64,000 nucleotides of DNA. Source: UBA1231 sp045652765 (GTDB lineage: Bacteria; Bacillota_I; Bacilli_A; ML615J-28; CAG-313). The stretch is from contig JAZOLG010000020.1 in the NCBI GenBank assembly GCA_045652765.1, positions 1-64,000 of the forward strand, written 5' to 3'. Numbering within the stretch: the first letter of the stretch is position 1; every line of letters starts with the position of its first letter. Under the pieces are notes generated by a model that had not been told where the DNA came from, ran no database searches, and saw only the letters and a list, made by a program, of their open reading frames with translations. Of this stretch, positions 43,035 to 52,161 are shown one piece after another. The position numbers were made by a program, and so were the translations under genes.

Positions 43035-45458
43035 ATGAAAGTCAAAGACTTAGCCGTAATTTTTAAAGTAGAAGTATCTGAATTACTAGCAATGTTATCA
43101 AATGTTGGTGTTAATTTAGATAAACAAGAAGAAACAAATATTGATTCTTCTATGGAAAAGAAACTAGCTAAAAGATATGGAGTTCCTTATCCATTTAAAG
43201 CTGTTGTTCCAACAAAAAAACCAGTAAATAAGGTGGAAATACCTAATGTTAAAGAAACAAAACAAGCTCCAAAACAAAATCCAACAACAAGACCTCAAAC
43301 TTCTTCAACAAAGAAAGTTGATCCAAAAGGAGTTAATAAAGAAACAAATAACAAAAAGGTTTCAAACAATAATGGCAGAAATGAAGCTCCAAAACAAGCT
43401 CCAACAAAAAAACCAGAAGCTCCAAAACAAGAAGTTAAAGAAACAAAACAACCAAAACCACAAACAATAATTTTACAAAAAGATGAAATTCTTGCGCCTC
43501 GTGTTGATGAAGAAACTTTAAATAAGTATTCTCATTTCTTGGATGACGATGAATATAATATTACAAGAGAAAATAGACCTAAGAAAAACACTTATGGTAA
43601 CAAAGAATCTGATTCAAGTCGTCGTAAGAAAAATGTAAAAAATAACAAAAACATTAAGCAAACTGAAAATAGAAAAAGCAATCTTCCAAAGAAACAAGAA
43701 AATGAAGAAAAAGTTTTATATTATGAAAATGGTATGAGCTGTTTAGAAATCAGTGAAGCTATGAATGTATCAGTAACAGATTTAGTAAAAAAATTATTTG
43801 TATCAATGGGTATGATGGTATCAGCTAACTCTTCAATGGATAGAGAAACAGCTGAACTTTTAGCACTTGAATATGGATATGAATTAAAAGACAAACAAAT
43901 TACTGATATGACTAGATTTGATGAAATGGAATTTGTAGACGATGAAAAAGATTTAGTTTCTCGCCCACCAATTGTAACAGTAATGGGTCACGTTGACCAT
44001 GGTAAAACAACTCTTATTGATACAATCAGATCAACTCATGTAACAGCAGGTGAAGCTGGTGGTATTACTCAACATATTGGTGCTTATCAAGTTGAAAAGA
44101 ATGGTAGACTTATTACATTTATTGATACTCCAGGACATGCTGCATTTACAGAAATGCGTGCTCGTGGTGCTCAAGTGACTGATATTGTTGTATTAATTGT
44201 TGCAGCTGACGATGGAATTATGCCACAAACAAAAGAAGCAATTCAACATGCTAAAGCTGCTGATGTTCCAATTATTGTCGCAATTAACAAAATGGATAAA
44301 CCAACTGCTAATCCTGATCGTATTAAACAAGAACTTACTGAATTTGGACTTCTACCTGAAGAATGGGGAGGAGATACAATCGTTGTACCAATTTCAGCAT
44401 TAAAAGGTGACGGTATTCCAGAACTTCTTGAAATGATTTTATTAGTTGCAGATATTAAAGAATATAAAGCAAATCCAAACAGACTTGGTATGGGTACTGT
44501 TATAGAAGCAAGACTTGATAAAAATAGAGGACCTCTTGCAAGTTTACTTGTAAGTAATGGAACAATTAAAGTAGGTGATATTTTAGTTGTTGGTAATACT
44601 TATGGTAAAATTCGTACAATGACTGACGAAAAAGGTAAACCAGTACAAGCGGCTGGTCCAGCTAAACCAGTTGAAGTAACAGGTATTGAAGAAGTACCAT
44701 TTGCTGGTGAAAAATTTATGATCTACAATAATGAAAAGAAAGCTAGAGAAGTTGCAGAAACTAGAGCATTTAATAAGTTCCAACTTGAAAAAGGAATTGG
44801 TAAAAATGTTTCACTTAGTGAAATGCTTAAAAACAAAAAAGATGATAGCGTAAAACAACTTAACTTAATTTTAAAATGTGATGTTCAAGGTTCAATTGAA
44901 GCAGTAAAAGGATTATTACAAAAAATTGAAATTGAAGGTACACAAATTAATATTATTGCATCAAGTGTTGGTGGAGTTGTTGAATCTGATGTTAACTTAG
45001 CTATTGCGTCTAACGCTATTATTATTTGTTTCAATGTTCGTCCAATTGCATATGTTGCTGACATGGCAAAAGAACATGGTATTGAAATTAGATTATATTC
45101 AATTATTTATAAATTACAAGAAGATATTGAAAAAGCTGTTAAAGGTTTACTTGATCCAGTATTTGAAGAAAAGAATACAGGTCAAGCTGAAGTTAGAGAA
45201 ACTTATAAAGTGTCAAAAATTGGGACAATTGCCGGATGCTATGTTACTAGTGGATATATCCCACGTGGAGCTGGTGTAAGATTAATTCGTGATAGTATTG
45301 TAATTTATACTGGTAAACTTTCTTCACTTAAGAGATTTAAAGACGATGTTAAAGAAGTTAAACAAGGTTATGACTGTGGTTTAACAATTGAAAACTTTAA
45401 TGATATTAAGATTGGTGACGTAATTGAATGCTTCATTATGGAAGAGGTTGAACGTTAA
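43035..45458 (+). CDS. infB: Translation initiation factor IF-2
   Basis: An 807-residue GTPase that brings initiator tRNA to the ribosome. N-terminal IF2_N element (VKDLAVIFKVEVSELLAML). A low-complexity Lys/Pro/Gln/Asn linker with KQAPKQ-like units spans about residues 70-235. A second IF2_N (LEISEAMNVSVTDLVKKLF) follows. Then the G domain has GHVDHGKTT, DTPGHAAFT and NKMDKP, and the C-terminal domains bind initiator tRNA. The start is ATG 43035 behind AAGAAGGTGGCC; the TTG at 43017 is rejected. Overlaps rbfA by one base. Confidence 0.97.
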   Translation: MKVKDLAVIFKVEVSELLAMLSNVGVNLDKQEETNIDSSMEKKLAKRYGVPYPFKAVVPTKKPVNKVEIPNVKETKQAPKQNPTTRPQTSSTKKVDPKGVNKETNNKKVSNNNGRNEAPKQAPTKKPEAPKQEVKETKQPKPQTIILQKDEILAPRVDEETLNKYSHFLDDDEYNITRENRPKKNTYGNKESDSSRRKKNVKNNKNIKQTENRKSNLPKKQENEEKVLYYENGMSCLEISEAMNVSVTDLVKKLFVSMGMMVSANSSMDRETAELLALEYGYELKDKQITDMTRFDEMEFVDDEKDLVSRPPIVTVMGHVDHGKTTLIDTIRSTHVTAGEAGGITQHIGAYQVEKNGRLITFIDTPGHAAFTEMRARGAQVTDIVVLIVAADDGIMPQTKEAIQHAKAADVPIIVAINKMDKPTANPDRIKQELTEFGLLPEEWGGDTIVVPISALKGDGIPELLEMILLVADIKEYKANPNRLGMGTVIEARLDKNRGPLASLLVSNGTIKVGDILVVGNTYGKIRTMTDEKGKPVQAAGPAKPVEVTGIEEVPFAGEKFMIYNNEKKAREVAETRAFNKFQLEKGIGKNVSLSEMLKNKKDDSVKQLNLILKCDVQGSIEAVKGLLQKIEIEGTQINIIASSVGGVVESDVNLAIASNAIIICFNVRPIAYVADMAKEHGIEIRLYSIIYKLQEDIEKAVKGLLDPVFEEKNTGQAEVRETYKVSKIGTIAGCYVTSGYIPRGAGVRLIRDSIVIYTGKLSSLKRFKDDVKEVKQGYDCGLTIENFNDIKIGDVIECFIMEEVER

Positions 45459-45793
45459 TGGCATATCATGTAGAACGTGTCGCAAAAATAATTGAAAGAG
45501 AACTTTCTCAAATAATTTTGTTTGAAGCAAAAAACCAATTATTAAAATACGTTTCAATAACAAAAGTTGCTCTTACTAACGACTTAAGTTTAGCTACAAT
45601 TTGGTTTACAGTAATTGGAAATCAAAATGAAATTTCTGCTACTTCAAAAGCCTTAGAAGATGCTAAAGGTTTTTTAAGATCAGTTCTTTCAAAAAGAATT
45701 GATACAAAAAAAGCACCGGAGTTAAAATTCAAATATGATGAATCTTTAGAATATGGTAAACGTATTGAAGAGCTATTAAAACAAACAAAATAA
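45458..45793 (+). CDS. rbfA: Ribosome-binding factor A
   Basis: A 111-residue KH-fold 30S maturation factor: ERVAKIIERELSQIIL at the N terminus, YVSITKVALTNDLSLATIW and LRSVLSKRIDTKKAPELKFKYDESL (cited as RIDTKKAPELKF). It starts on the last base of infB (TAATG), giving coupled translation, and ends the operon before a strong terminator. Confidence 0.95.
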   Translation: MAYHVERVAKIIERELSQIILFEAKNQLLKYVSITKVALTNDLSLATIWFTVIGNQNEISATSKALEDAKGFLRSVLSKRIDTKKAPELKFKYDESLEYGKRIEELLKQTK

Positions 45794-45820
45794 GGTCATT
45801 TACATGACCTTATTTTTTTG
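45789..45820 (+). terminator. Terminator of the nusA-infB operon
   Basis: Stem AAATAAGGTCAT / ATGACCTTATTT with TTAC loop and T7. Confidence 0.93.
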
Positions 45821-45905
45821 ACATCTAACTAACTTTATGTTATAATAATTAAAAAATTTAAAAAAACAATAATAATTTTTGTTATGTTATATGAAAGGGC
45901 AAATA

Positions 45906-46439
45906 ATGAAACTCGAAAAGAAATTAAAAAATGCTCTTAAGTCGAAAGATAAAATAATTATTGATGATATATATGAAGAAATTTATAATGAATATTATAA
46001 GTTAGTATATTATATAATTATTCAAATAATTAAAAATAAAGATGAGACTGAAGAGTTAGTAAATGACACATTTTTAAAAGCATTTAATAATATTACTAAA
46101 TTTAAAGAAGATACAAGTTTAAAATCTTGGATTGTACAGATTGCGAAAAACACCGCAATAAATCAATTTAATAAAAATAAGAAATCAAGTACTATATTAG
46201 ATTTTGATTATATTATGAATATAGAAAGTACAACAAAAACGGATTATGATGAACTAGTATCTGAATTTAGACAATACTTATCAATTGAAGAAACAAATAT
46301 TATAATTTTTCGAGTTTATTATGATATGAAATTAAAAGATATTGCAGAATATTATGAAACAAGTATTAATGATATATATGCTAAATATCAAAAAGCCATT
46401 AAAACCCTAAAAAAACACTACAAGAAGGGAGATTTTTAA
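45906..46439 (+). CDS. ECF-type RNA polymerase sigma factor
   Basis: A 177-residue sigma-70 family protein with only regions 2 and 4. Region 2 shows ELVNDTFLKAFNNITKF and SLKSWIVQIAKNTAINQF (the family's W(l)..IArN...d). Region 4 is a helix-turn-helix at IIIFRVYYDMKLKDIAEYYE. The start ATG 45906 follows GAAAGGGC; TTG 45879 is rejected. The following gene overlaps by one base and encodes a one-helix membrane protein, the usual sigma/anti-sigma arrangement. Signal and regulon are not evident. Confidence 0.88.
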   Translation: MKLEKKLKNALKSKDKIIIDDIYEEIYNEYYKLVYYIIIQIIKNKDETEELVNDTFLKAFNNITKFKEDTSLKSWIVQIAKNTAINQFNKNKKSSTILDFDYIMNIESTTKTDYDELVSEFRQYLSIEETNIIIFRVYYDMKLKDIAEYYETSINDIYAKYQKAIKTLKKHYKKGDF

Positions 46440-47302
46440 TGAAGAAGTTAAAAGCCTCAATTATTGAAAAAATAGATAAAAAACAACCTAATATTGGTGA
46501 TTTTAAACAAATTAAAAGAAAACTAACATATACTTGGGTAGCACCAAAATACCAAATGTTAAAGCCATGGCATAAATTGACTTTTGGATTTGTTTCAATA
46601 ATAATAGTTTTTATTTGTATAGGTGCTTATTTCCGAAATAGTTGGTATACGGAACCTATTATTACTGATCAAATAAAAGAAATGAAACTAGTATCATGGG
46701 ATGATGATGTGTATTTACTTGGAGAAACAATTTATATCGATTATCCGATGTTAACAACAAAATGTAATATTGAAAGTAAACTTACATTTACTGATACATA
46801 CTGGGAAGTTTATTCAGATAACATACAAATTGATAAAGCAAACATCCCACTTTCATTTGGCGTAAATAACTTTACAATTTATGAAAAAACTGTTGGTGAT
46901 GATAAAAGGCTATATAATTTGAATATTTTAGTTGGTCGTGACATTGAAAACTTTGATATCAACTCTGTTCATAAGTTTACAAAGATTGATAGCAAAATAT
47001 TAACAGAACAAATTATATTTTTTAACTCATTTCAAAAGTTTGAAAGTGTGATTTTAGAAAATAATCTTGATGTTGATTTACTAAATGAATATAACGAATA
47101 TTTCTTTGAACAAAATAGTTTATTGTTTGTAATAGCTAAGAATGAATTAAATGAACTTACGTATCAACCAGTTGATAATGAATTAAATGTTACAATGATT
47201 GGTGATGAAACAAACGTTAATAATGGTTATTTAATTCCAATTAATGAAATTGAGAATGTTGTGACTTATAATATTGAATCATTTAATTTTAAAACTGAAT
47301 AA
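46439..47302 (+). CDS. Membrane protein partner of the ECF sigma factor, possible anti-sigma
   Basis: A 287-residue protein with a cytosolic, basic N-terminal about 45 residues (KASIIEKIDKKQPNIGDFKQ), one membrane helix (about 48-67, LTFGFVSIIIVFICIGAYF) and a 220-residue outside domain with many beta-strand-like stretches. It lacks the H-x3-C-x2-C zinc anti-sigma motif, so if it is an anti-sigma factor it uses another fold. Co-translation with the sigma gene is the main evidence. No homologous family recognised. Confidence 0.5.
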   Translation: MKKLKASIIEKIDKKQPNIGDFKQIKRKLTYTWVAPKYQMLKPWHKLTFGFVSIIIVFICIGAYFRNSWYTEPIITDQIKEMKLVSWDDDVYLLGETIYIDYPMLTTKCNIESKLTFTDTYWEVYSDNIQIDKANIPLSFGVNNFTIYEKTVGDDKRLYNLNILVGRDIENFDINSVHKFTKIDSKILTEQIIFFNSFQKFESVILENNLDVDLLNEYNEYFFEQNSLLFVIAKNELNELTYQPVDNELNVTMIGDETNVNNGYLIPINEIENVVTYNIESFNFKTE

Positions 47303-47304
47303 AT

Positions 47305-47333
47305 GAAGTCTCTTTTTTAAAGAGACTTTTTTA
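47305..47333 (+). terminator. Terminator after sigma/anti-sigma pair
   Basis: Stem AAGTCTCTTT / AAAGAGACTT, TT loop, T-run. Confidence 0.88.
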
Positions 47334-47397
47334 TATTTTTCTTTTAAAATAAATCTCTTTATGGTATAATATATTAGAAATATATATGGTGAATAAT

Positions 47398-49167
47398 ATG
47401 AAAGATTTTAAAGAAAAGTTATCCCTTGTCCCTAAAAAACCTGGTTGTTATCAGATGAAGGATGTCAATGGTCAAATAATATATGTTGGTAAAGCAAAAG
47501 TTTTACAAAACCGCTTAAAAAGCTATTTTACTGGTCATCACAATGCTAAAACAGCTAAACTTGTTGAAAACATTGATGACTTTGAATATATTATTACTAA
47601 TTCAGAAATAGAAGCTTTTTTACTTGAACTTAATCTAATTAAAGAACATCGACCAAAATATAATATAATGTTGATGGATGATAAAACATACCCATATATA
47701 TATTTAACTGGTGAAAAAGATCCAAGACTGATTTTAACAAGAGATCCCGCCAAATTTCAAAAAAGACAAAAAGGTAAGCTTTATGGACCATATCCTAACG
47801 TTAAAGCATGTAAAGATACAGTTCAATTCTTAAACAAAATCTTTCCATTGAGAAAATGTGTTAATATACCTAAAAAAGAATGTTTGTATTATTCATTAGG
47901 TCAATGCTTAGCACCATGTGTAAATAAAATTGAAGAAGAAACATATCAAAAAATTAGCACACAAATTCATAAGTTTTTAACATCTTCAGATAGTGAATTG
48001 TTTAAAACTATTGAAGGGTGGATGTATCAAGCATCTGACAATATGGAATTTGAAAAAGCTATAATGTTTCGTGATATGCTAGAAAGCATTAAAACACTGC
48101 ATAACCATCAAAAAATTACATCAACTGACCTTGGAAATAGAGATATATTTGGTTATTATGAAGAGAATGGTATTATCAATATTCAAGTATTCCATATTCG
48201 TTTTGGTAAAGTAATTATGCGTAGCGGAGAAGTATTTGATATATATGATTCTTTAGAAGACGCAATAGTTACATATATTATGCAGTTTTATCAAATGCCT
48301 TCTAATATTATTCCTGATGAAGTTGTCATACCATTTATTGAAAATGTTAGTTTGTTAGAAGAAGCACTTAAATGTAAAATTACGATTCCAGTTATTGGCG
48401 ATAAAAAGAAGTTATTAGATTTGGTTTGTGAAAATGCCAAGACAACTATTGAAAATAGAAAAAAAGAAAAATTAATTAAAATCAGTAAAACCCAAGATAC
48501 TATTAAAGAGCTAGGAGAATTACTGAATATTGCATATCCTAAACGTATTGAAATATTTGATAATTCCAATATTCAAGGAACAAGTTCTGTTAGTGCCATG
48601 GTTACATATATTGATGGTATTTCAACACCAAAAGAATATCGTAAATATAAAGTAAAAACAGTAGTAGGTGCTGACGATTACCACACAATGCAAGAAGTGA
48701 TTACTAGAAGATATAAAAGAGTAATTGAAGAAAATTTAACTAAACCTAATTTAATTATCGTGGATGGTGGTGAACCACAAGTCAAAGCAGCAAATATTGC
48801 GTTAAAAGCAATTAATGCCAATATACCAGTAATTGGTCTTGCGAAAGACGATAAACATAAAACACGTGCTATAATAACAAGTAGTTTAAAAGAAATTAAT
48901 ATTGATAAAAAAAGTAATTTATTTTTACTCTTAGAAGCAATGCAAGAAGAAGTCCATCGTTTTGCGATTACTTTTTTTAGAAAAGTACAATCAGAGAATA
49001 TGATTGCGTCAAGTCTTGATAAGATTGATGGTATAGGTAAAATGCGAAAGATGAAACTTTTATCAACATTTGATAATGTAGAAGAAATTAAAAATGCCTC
49101 TTTCGAAAAATTAAAATCACTCGGTATTCCAAACGATATAATAACAAAGTTAAAAGAACAATTGTAG
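47398..49167 (+). CDS. uvrC: Excinuclease ABC subunit C
   Basis: A 589-residue UvrC. GIY-YIG nuclease domain (KPGCYQMKDVNGQIIYVGKAK with R/E residues, about 12-90). Cys-rich region (CVNIPKKECLYYSLGQCLAPC). UvrB-binding motif (FEKAIMFRDMLESIK). RNase H-like nuclease domain with IEIFDNSNIQG and IIVDGGEPQ. C-terminal helix-hairpin-helix. It makes both incisions in nucleotide excision repair. The start ATG 47398 follows ATGGTGAATAAT. It is followed by gerE, a neighbour relation shared with Bacillus. Confidence 0.97.
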   Translation: MKDFKEKLSLVPKKPGCYQMKDVNGQIIYVGKAKVLQNRLKSYFTGHHNAKTAKLVENIDDFEYIITNSEIEAFLLELNLIKEHRPKYNIMLMDDKTYPYIYLTGEKDPRLILTRDPAKFQKRQKGKLYGPYPNVKACKDTVQFLNKIFPLRKCVNIPKKECLYYSLGQCLAPCVNKIEEETYQKISTQIHKFLTSSDSELFKTIEGWMYQASDNMEFEKAIMFRDMLESIKTLHNHQKITSTDLGNRDIFGYYEENGIINIQVFHIRFGKVIMRSGEVFDIYDSLEDAIVTYIMQFYQMPSNIIPDEVVIPFIENVSLLEEALKCKITIPVIGDKKKLLDLVCENAKTTIENRKKEKLIKISKTQDTIKELGELLNIAYPKRIEIFDNSNIQGTSSVSAMVTYIDGISTPKEYRKYKVKTVVGADDYHTMQEVITRRYKRVIEENLTKPNLIIVDGGEPQVKAANIALKAINANIPVIGLAKDDKHKTRAIITSSLKEINIDKKSNLFLLLEAMQEEVHRFAITFFRKVQSENMIASSLDKIDGIGKMRKMKLLSTFDNVEEIKNASFEKLKSLGIPNDIITKLKEQL

Positions 49168-49168
49168 T

Positions 49169-49197
49169 CACATAATGAAAGCTCACTACATAATATA
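49169..49197 (+). promoter_or_regulatory. Sigma-K-like promoter of gerE
   Basis: CACA (49169-49172) matches the mACm -35 element; 16 bases later CATAATATA (49189-49197) matches the CATAnnnTA -10 element of sigma-K. GerE in Bacillus is a sigma-K-dependent mother-cell gene. Confidence 0.6.
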
Positions 49198-49217
49198 AAA
49201 TGATGTGGGGGAATAAA

Positions 49218-49430
49218 GTGAAACAAGTAAGTTTTTTAACTAGTAGAGAAAAACAAATTTTTCTGTTATTAGTTCAAAATCAAGATACAGAACAAATAGC
49301 AGAACAACTAGAAATTAGCAGTAAAACTGTTAGAAATCATATATCTAATGTAATTCAAAAACTAGGTGTAAAAAGTAGAAGCCAAGCTCTATTAGAATTA
49401 ATTAGAATGAATGAAATAAAATTAAAGTGA
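49218..49430 (+). CDS. gerE: Spore-coat transcriptional regulator GerE
   Basis: A 70-residue LuxR-type helix-turn-helix protein without receiver domain. FLTSREKQIFLLLVQNQDTE and the recognition part TVRNHISNVIQKLGVKSRSQ, then ALLELIRM, match Bacillus GerE (74 residues) almost residue for residue and across its whole length. The start is GTG 49218 behind TGGGGGAATAAA; upstream ATGs at 49200 and 49203 overlap that RBS. It controls late spore-coat genes. It follows uvrC and shares a four-base overlap zone with the exonuclease gene downstream. Confidence 0.93.
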   Translation: MKQVSFLTSREKQIFLLLVQNQDTEQIAEQLEISSKTVRNHISNVIQKLGVKSRSQALLELIRMNEIKLK

Positions 49431-49438
49431 GAATAACT

Positions 49439-50296
49439 ATGGAAAAAATATGTGGTAGAATTCGGAACCTAGATATAGAAAATCGCACTTTCGAAATTGT
49501 AAAAAGAAAGAAAGTTGAATTTTTCTATTTAACGCGTTCCCAAATGAAAAAATTTAAAGCATACTTACAAGAAGATTTGCTTGTAGAACTAGAGTATAAA
49601 AAAGAATTAATTAAACGTGGTAATATTAAAGCATATGATGTAATTGGATTTACTAAACTTATCGCAATGACTAAACTTAAAAGAATTGTATACTTTGATA
49701 TGGACACTATAAAAAGAGGTGTTCAAAAAGTTTTGAATCGTGAAGGGTATAAACTATTTATTGATTTAGAATTTACAATGCCACCATATGATTATGCTGG
49801 AGGAACTTATCCAAGTGAAATTGTTCAATATGGTTTTATCTTAGAAGATAATGATGGGCAAATCGTTTATGAAGACTCTTCTTTAGTTTCAGTTGATGAT
49901 AAGAATGGTATTAATAATCGTACGCTAGATTTCTTAAATCGTAAAAAAGAAGATTTTAAAAATGCTGAAACACCATTACAATTTTATGAAACATTACAAA
50001 AATGCTTAGAAAAATATGACCCGATTATAATGGTATGGGGTAAGAATGATATAAGTATGCTTGATCATTTTTATGAAAGACACAATCTACCACCACTGAC
50101 AACAAGAGCATCTTTTATTAATTTGATGCAATTGTTAAAAAATTACTATGGTTTAAAATCTGATATAGGTTTATTTAATGCACTTAATTATTTTCAAGAT
50201 GATTTCAATCAAGAACAAGAACACGATGCTTTAGCTGATGCTATTGTTACTAGTATGGTATATCATTATTTTAAAGAATATGCTAATAAACAATAA
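49439..50296 (+). CDS. DEDDh-family 3'-5' exonuclease (KapD-like)
   Basis: A 285-residue protein. The N-terminal about 90 residues are unassigned. From about residue 100 it has an RNase T/DNA-polymerase-epsilon type exonuclease with motif I LFIDLEFT (D-x-E), motif II region MVWGKNDISML (Asp), and motif III EQEHDALADAIVT (H-x4-D). This matches the exonuclease group that includes B. subtilis KapD. The ATG at 49439 is used here, but a GTG at 49427 that overlaps the gerE stop (GTGA) is equally possible. Co-transcription with gerE suggests late mother-cell expression. Confidence 0.75.
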   Translation: MEKICGRIRNLDIENRTFEIVKRKKVEFFYLTRSQMKKFKAYLQEDLLVELEYKKELIKRGNIKAYDVIGFTKLIAMTKLKRIVYFDMDTIKRGVQKVLNREGYKLFIDLEFTMPPYDYAGGTYPSEIVQYGFILEDNDGQIVYEDSSLVSVDDKNGINNRTLDFLNRKKEDFKNAETPLQFYETLQKCLEKYDPIIMVWGKNDISMLDHFYERHNLPPLTTRASFINLMQLLKNYYGLKSDIGLFNALNYFQDDFNQEQEHDALADAIVTSMVYHYFKEYANKQ

Positions 50297-50328
50297 AAAA
50301 CACATTAGGAATAACCTAATGTGTTTTA
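50297..50328. terminator. Bidirectional terminator
   Basis: Stem AACACATTAGG / CCTAATGTGTT with AATAA-type loop between convergent genes. Confidence 0.9.
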
Positions 50329-50330
50329 TT

Positions 50331-52007
50331 TTAGATAATATTGACAGTTGCAATAATAAACGGATTTCTTTCTGTTAATTCATAAATATAAGCAGCTAAT
50401 GCAGTAGTAATATTACTGCGAATCATTTTAATATTTAAAACTTTGTTTTTGTGTAAGATTTGAGCAAATAAAGATGTTGCGCGATTAATAATATCTTTTT
50501 TAAGTTTTGATTCTTTAGTAAAATCAATAAAACCTTTTGCGTCTAATCTAACAGGAGCTAGTATTTCTTTTTGTTTATTAATTGTAAAAACTAAAGAAAG
50601 TAAACCTTCATCAGCTAAATGTTTTCTTTCTTTTAAAATATTACTATTAACATCACTAAAATTAGAATCTAAGAATACATCAGCCGCATAAATTTCATTT
50701 TCAACAACTTTTGCGCCTCGCTCATTAAAATGCAAGACATCACCAGAATTTAAACAGAAACAGTTATTTCTGTTAATACCTAAATCAATTGCGATATTAG
50801 CGTGTTGTTTTAACATGTTATATTCACCATGAACAGGCATGAAATATTTTGGTTTCATAAATTGCAACATTAACTTCATTTCTTCACGGCTTGCATGTCC
50901 GGTAGTATGGGTATCTGTAAGTGGATTATTTAGAATGATTGTTGCTCCATTACGAATTAATTTATTGATGTTACGATTAATAAATTGTTCGTTTCCTGGT
51001 ATTGGTTTACTAGAATATACAATAGTATCATTTTCTAATAATTTGATTTGTTTATGTGTTCCATTTGCAATTCTAGAAAGTGCCGCTAAAGGTTCACCTT
51101 GCGAACCTGTACATAAAATTGTTATTTCGTGTGGTTCATAGTTGTGAATATCACGTTGGGAAATAAGCAAGTCTTTACTAATATTAATATATTTTAAACG
51201 CATAGCAGCTTCAATATTTTTTTCCATGCTATGGCCAAATATCGCAACCTTTCTGCCACATTCTTGACATGCTTCTAAAATATGTTGTACACGATATACA
51301 TTAGATGCGAAAGTTGCAACAATAATTCTTCCCTTAACTTGAGCAAAAGTGTGTCTTATGTTTTCTGCAATTTTCTTTTCTGATTGAGAAAAAGTTTTAA
51401 TGTCAGCATTTGTACTATCAGCCATTAAACATAAAACTCCTTCATGACCAAGTTTAGTCATTTTGTAATAATCACTGGCAGGCCCTACTGGTGTAAAGTC
51501 AAATTTAAAATCACCAGTATTTACAATATACCCTAGTCTTGTTTTAATTGCAATTCCAAATGAATCAGGAATACTATGGTTTGTTCTAAAGAATGTTACT
51601 GTAAAATTCGCGAATTCAAATTCAGAATCATCATAATAGTTTTTAAGATTGTATGTAAGATTTGGATATTCATACATTTTATTTTTAATTAAGTTGTACG
51701 CAATTCCACTAGCATAAATTACAGGGATATTGACTTTTTCAAGTAAAAAAGGTAATCCACCAATATGATCTTCATGACCATGTGTAATAAAAAGTGCTTT
51801 AATTTTTTCTTGGTTTTCTATAAGGTATGTAAAATCGGGTATAATATAATCTACTCCTGGTGTTTCACCACCAGCGAAAAGAACACCGGCATCCATAATT
51901 AAAATTTCATCAAGACACTGAACAGCATACATATTCATACCTACTGCGCCAAGTCCGCCTAAAGAGAATACTAAAATATCATTGGTATTTTTCTTTTTCT
52001 TTTTCAT
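50331..52007 (-). CDS. rnj: Ribonuclease J
   Basis: A 558-residue metallo-beta-lactamase/beta-CASP nuclease. HGHEDHIGGLPFLL carries metal ligands, followed by NTGDFKFD and a C-terminal PVHGEYNML motif. CTGSQGEPLAALSRIANGTH (cited as TGSQGEPLAAL) is the RNase J beta-CASP signature. RNase J has 5'-3' exo- and endonuclease activity in mRNA decay and rRNA processing. I cannot tell J1 from J2 by reading. RBS AAAGGAGGACTAA on the minus strand. The N terminus MKKKKKNTND is basic. Confidence 0.95.
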   Translation of the reverse strand: MKKKKKNTNDILVFSLGGLGAVGMNMYAVQCLDEILIMDAGVLFAGGETPGVDYIIPDFTYLIENQEKIKALFITHGHEDHIGGLPFLLEKVNIPVIYASGIAYNLIKNKMYEYPNLTYNLKNYYDDSEFEFANFTVTFFRTNHSIPDSFGIAIKTRLGYIVNTGDFKFDFTPVGPASDYYKMTKLGHEGVLCLMADSTNADIKTFSQSEKKIAENIRHTFAQVKGRIIVATFASNVYRVQHILEACQECGRKVAIFGHSMEKNIEAAMRLKYINISKDLLISQRDIHNYEPHEITILCTGSQGEPLAALSRIANGTHKQIKLLENDTIVYSSKPIPGNEQFINRNINKLIRNGATIILNNPLTDTHTTGHASREEMKLMLQFMKPKYFMPVHGEYNMLKQHANIAIDLGINRNNCFCLNSGDVLHFNERGAKVVENEIYAADVFLDSNFSDVNSNILKERKHLADEGLLSLVFTINKQKEILAPVRLDAKGFIDFTKESKLKKDIINRATSLFAQILHKNKVLNIKMIRSNITTALAAYIYELTERNPFIIATVNII

Positions 52008-52161
52008 TTAGTCCTCCTTTCTTAATAATTTAATTTATTATATTATACCAATTATTTCAAAAAAAGTAAAGTACTTAATATAGTCAAATAAATTATTTGT
52101 AAAAGAGTTTTAAAAAAATCAAATTTGTGATACAATAGATATAAATGTAAGAGGAACAGTT

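Noticed and set aside
43246..43470. A 74-codon open frame rich in Gln and Lys inside infB
   Set aside because: It is the shifted frame of the Lys/Gln/Pro linker of IF-2, with no RBS of its own.
48678..49226. Minus-strand 182-codon frame over the end of uvrC and start of gerE
   Set aside because: It covers two recognised genes on the other strand; composition is Ser/Ile/Leu-rich and there is no family motif.
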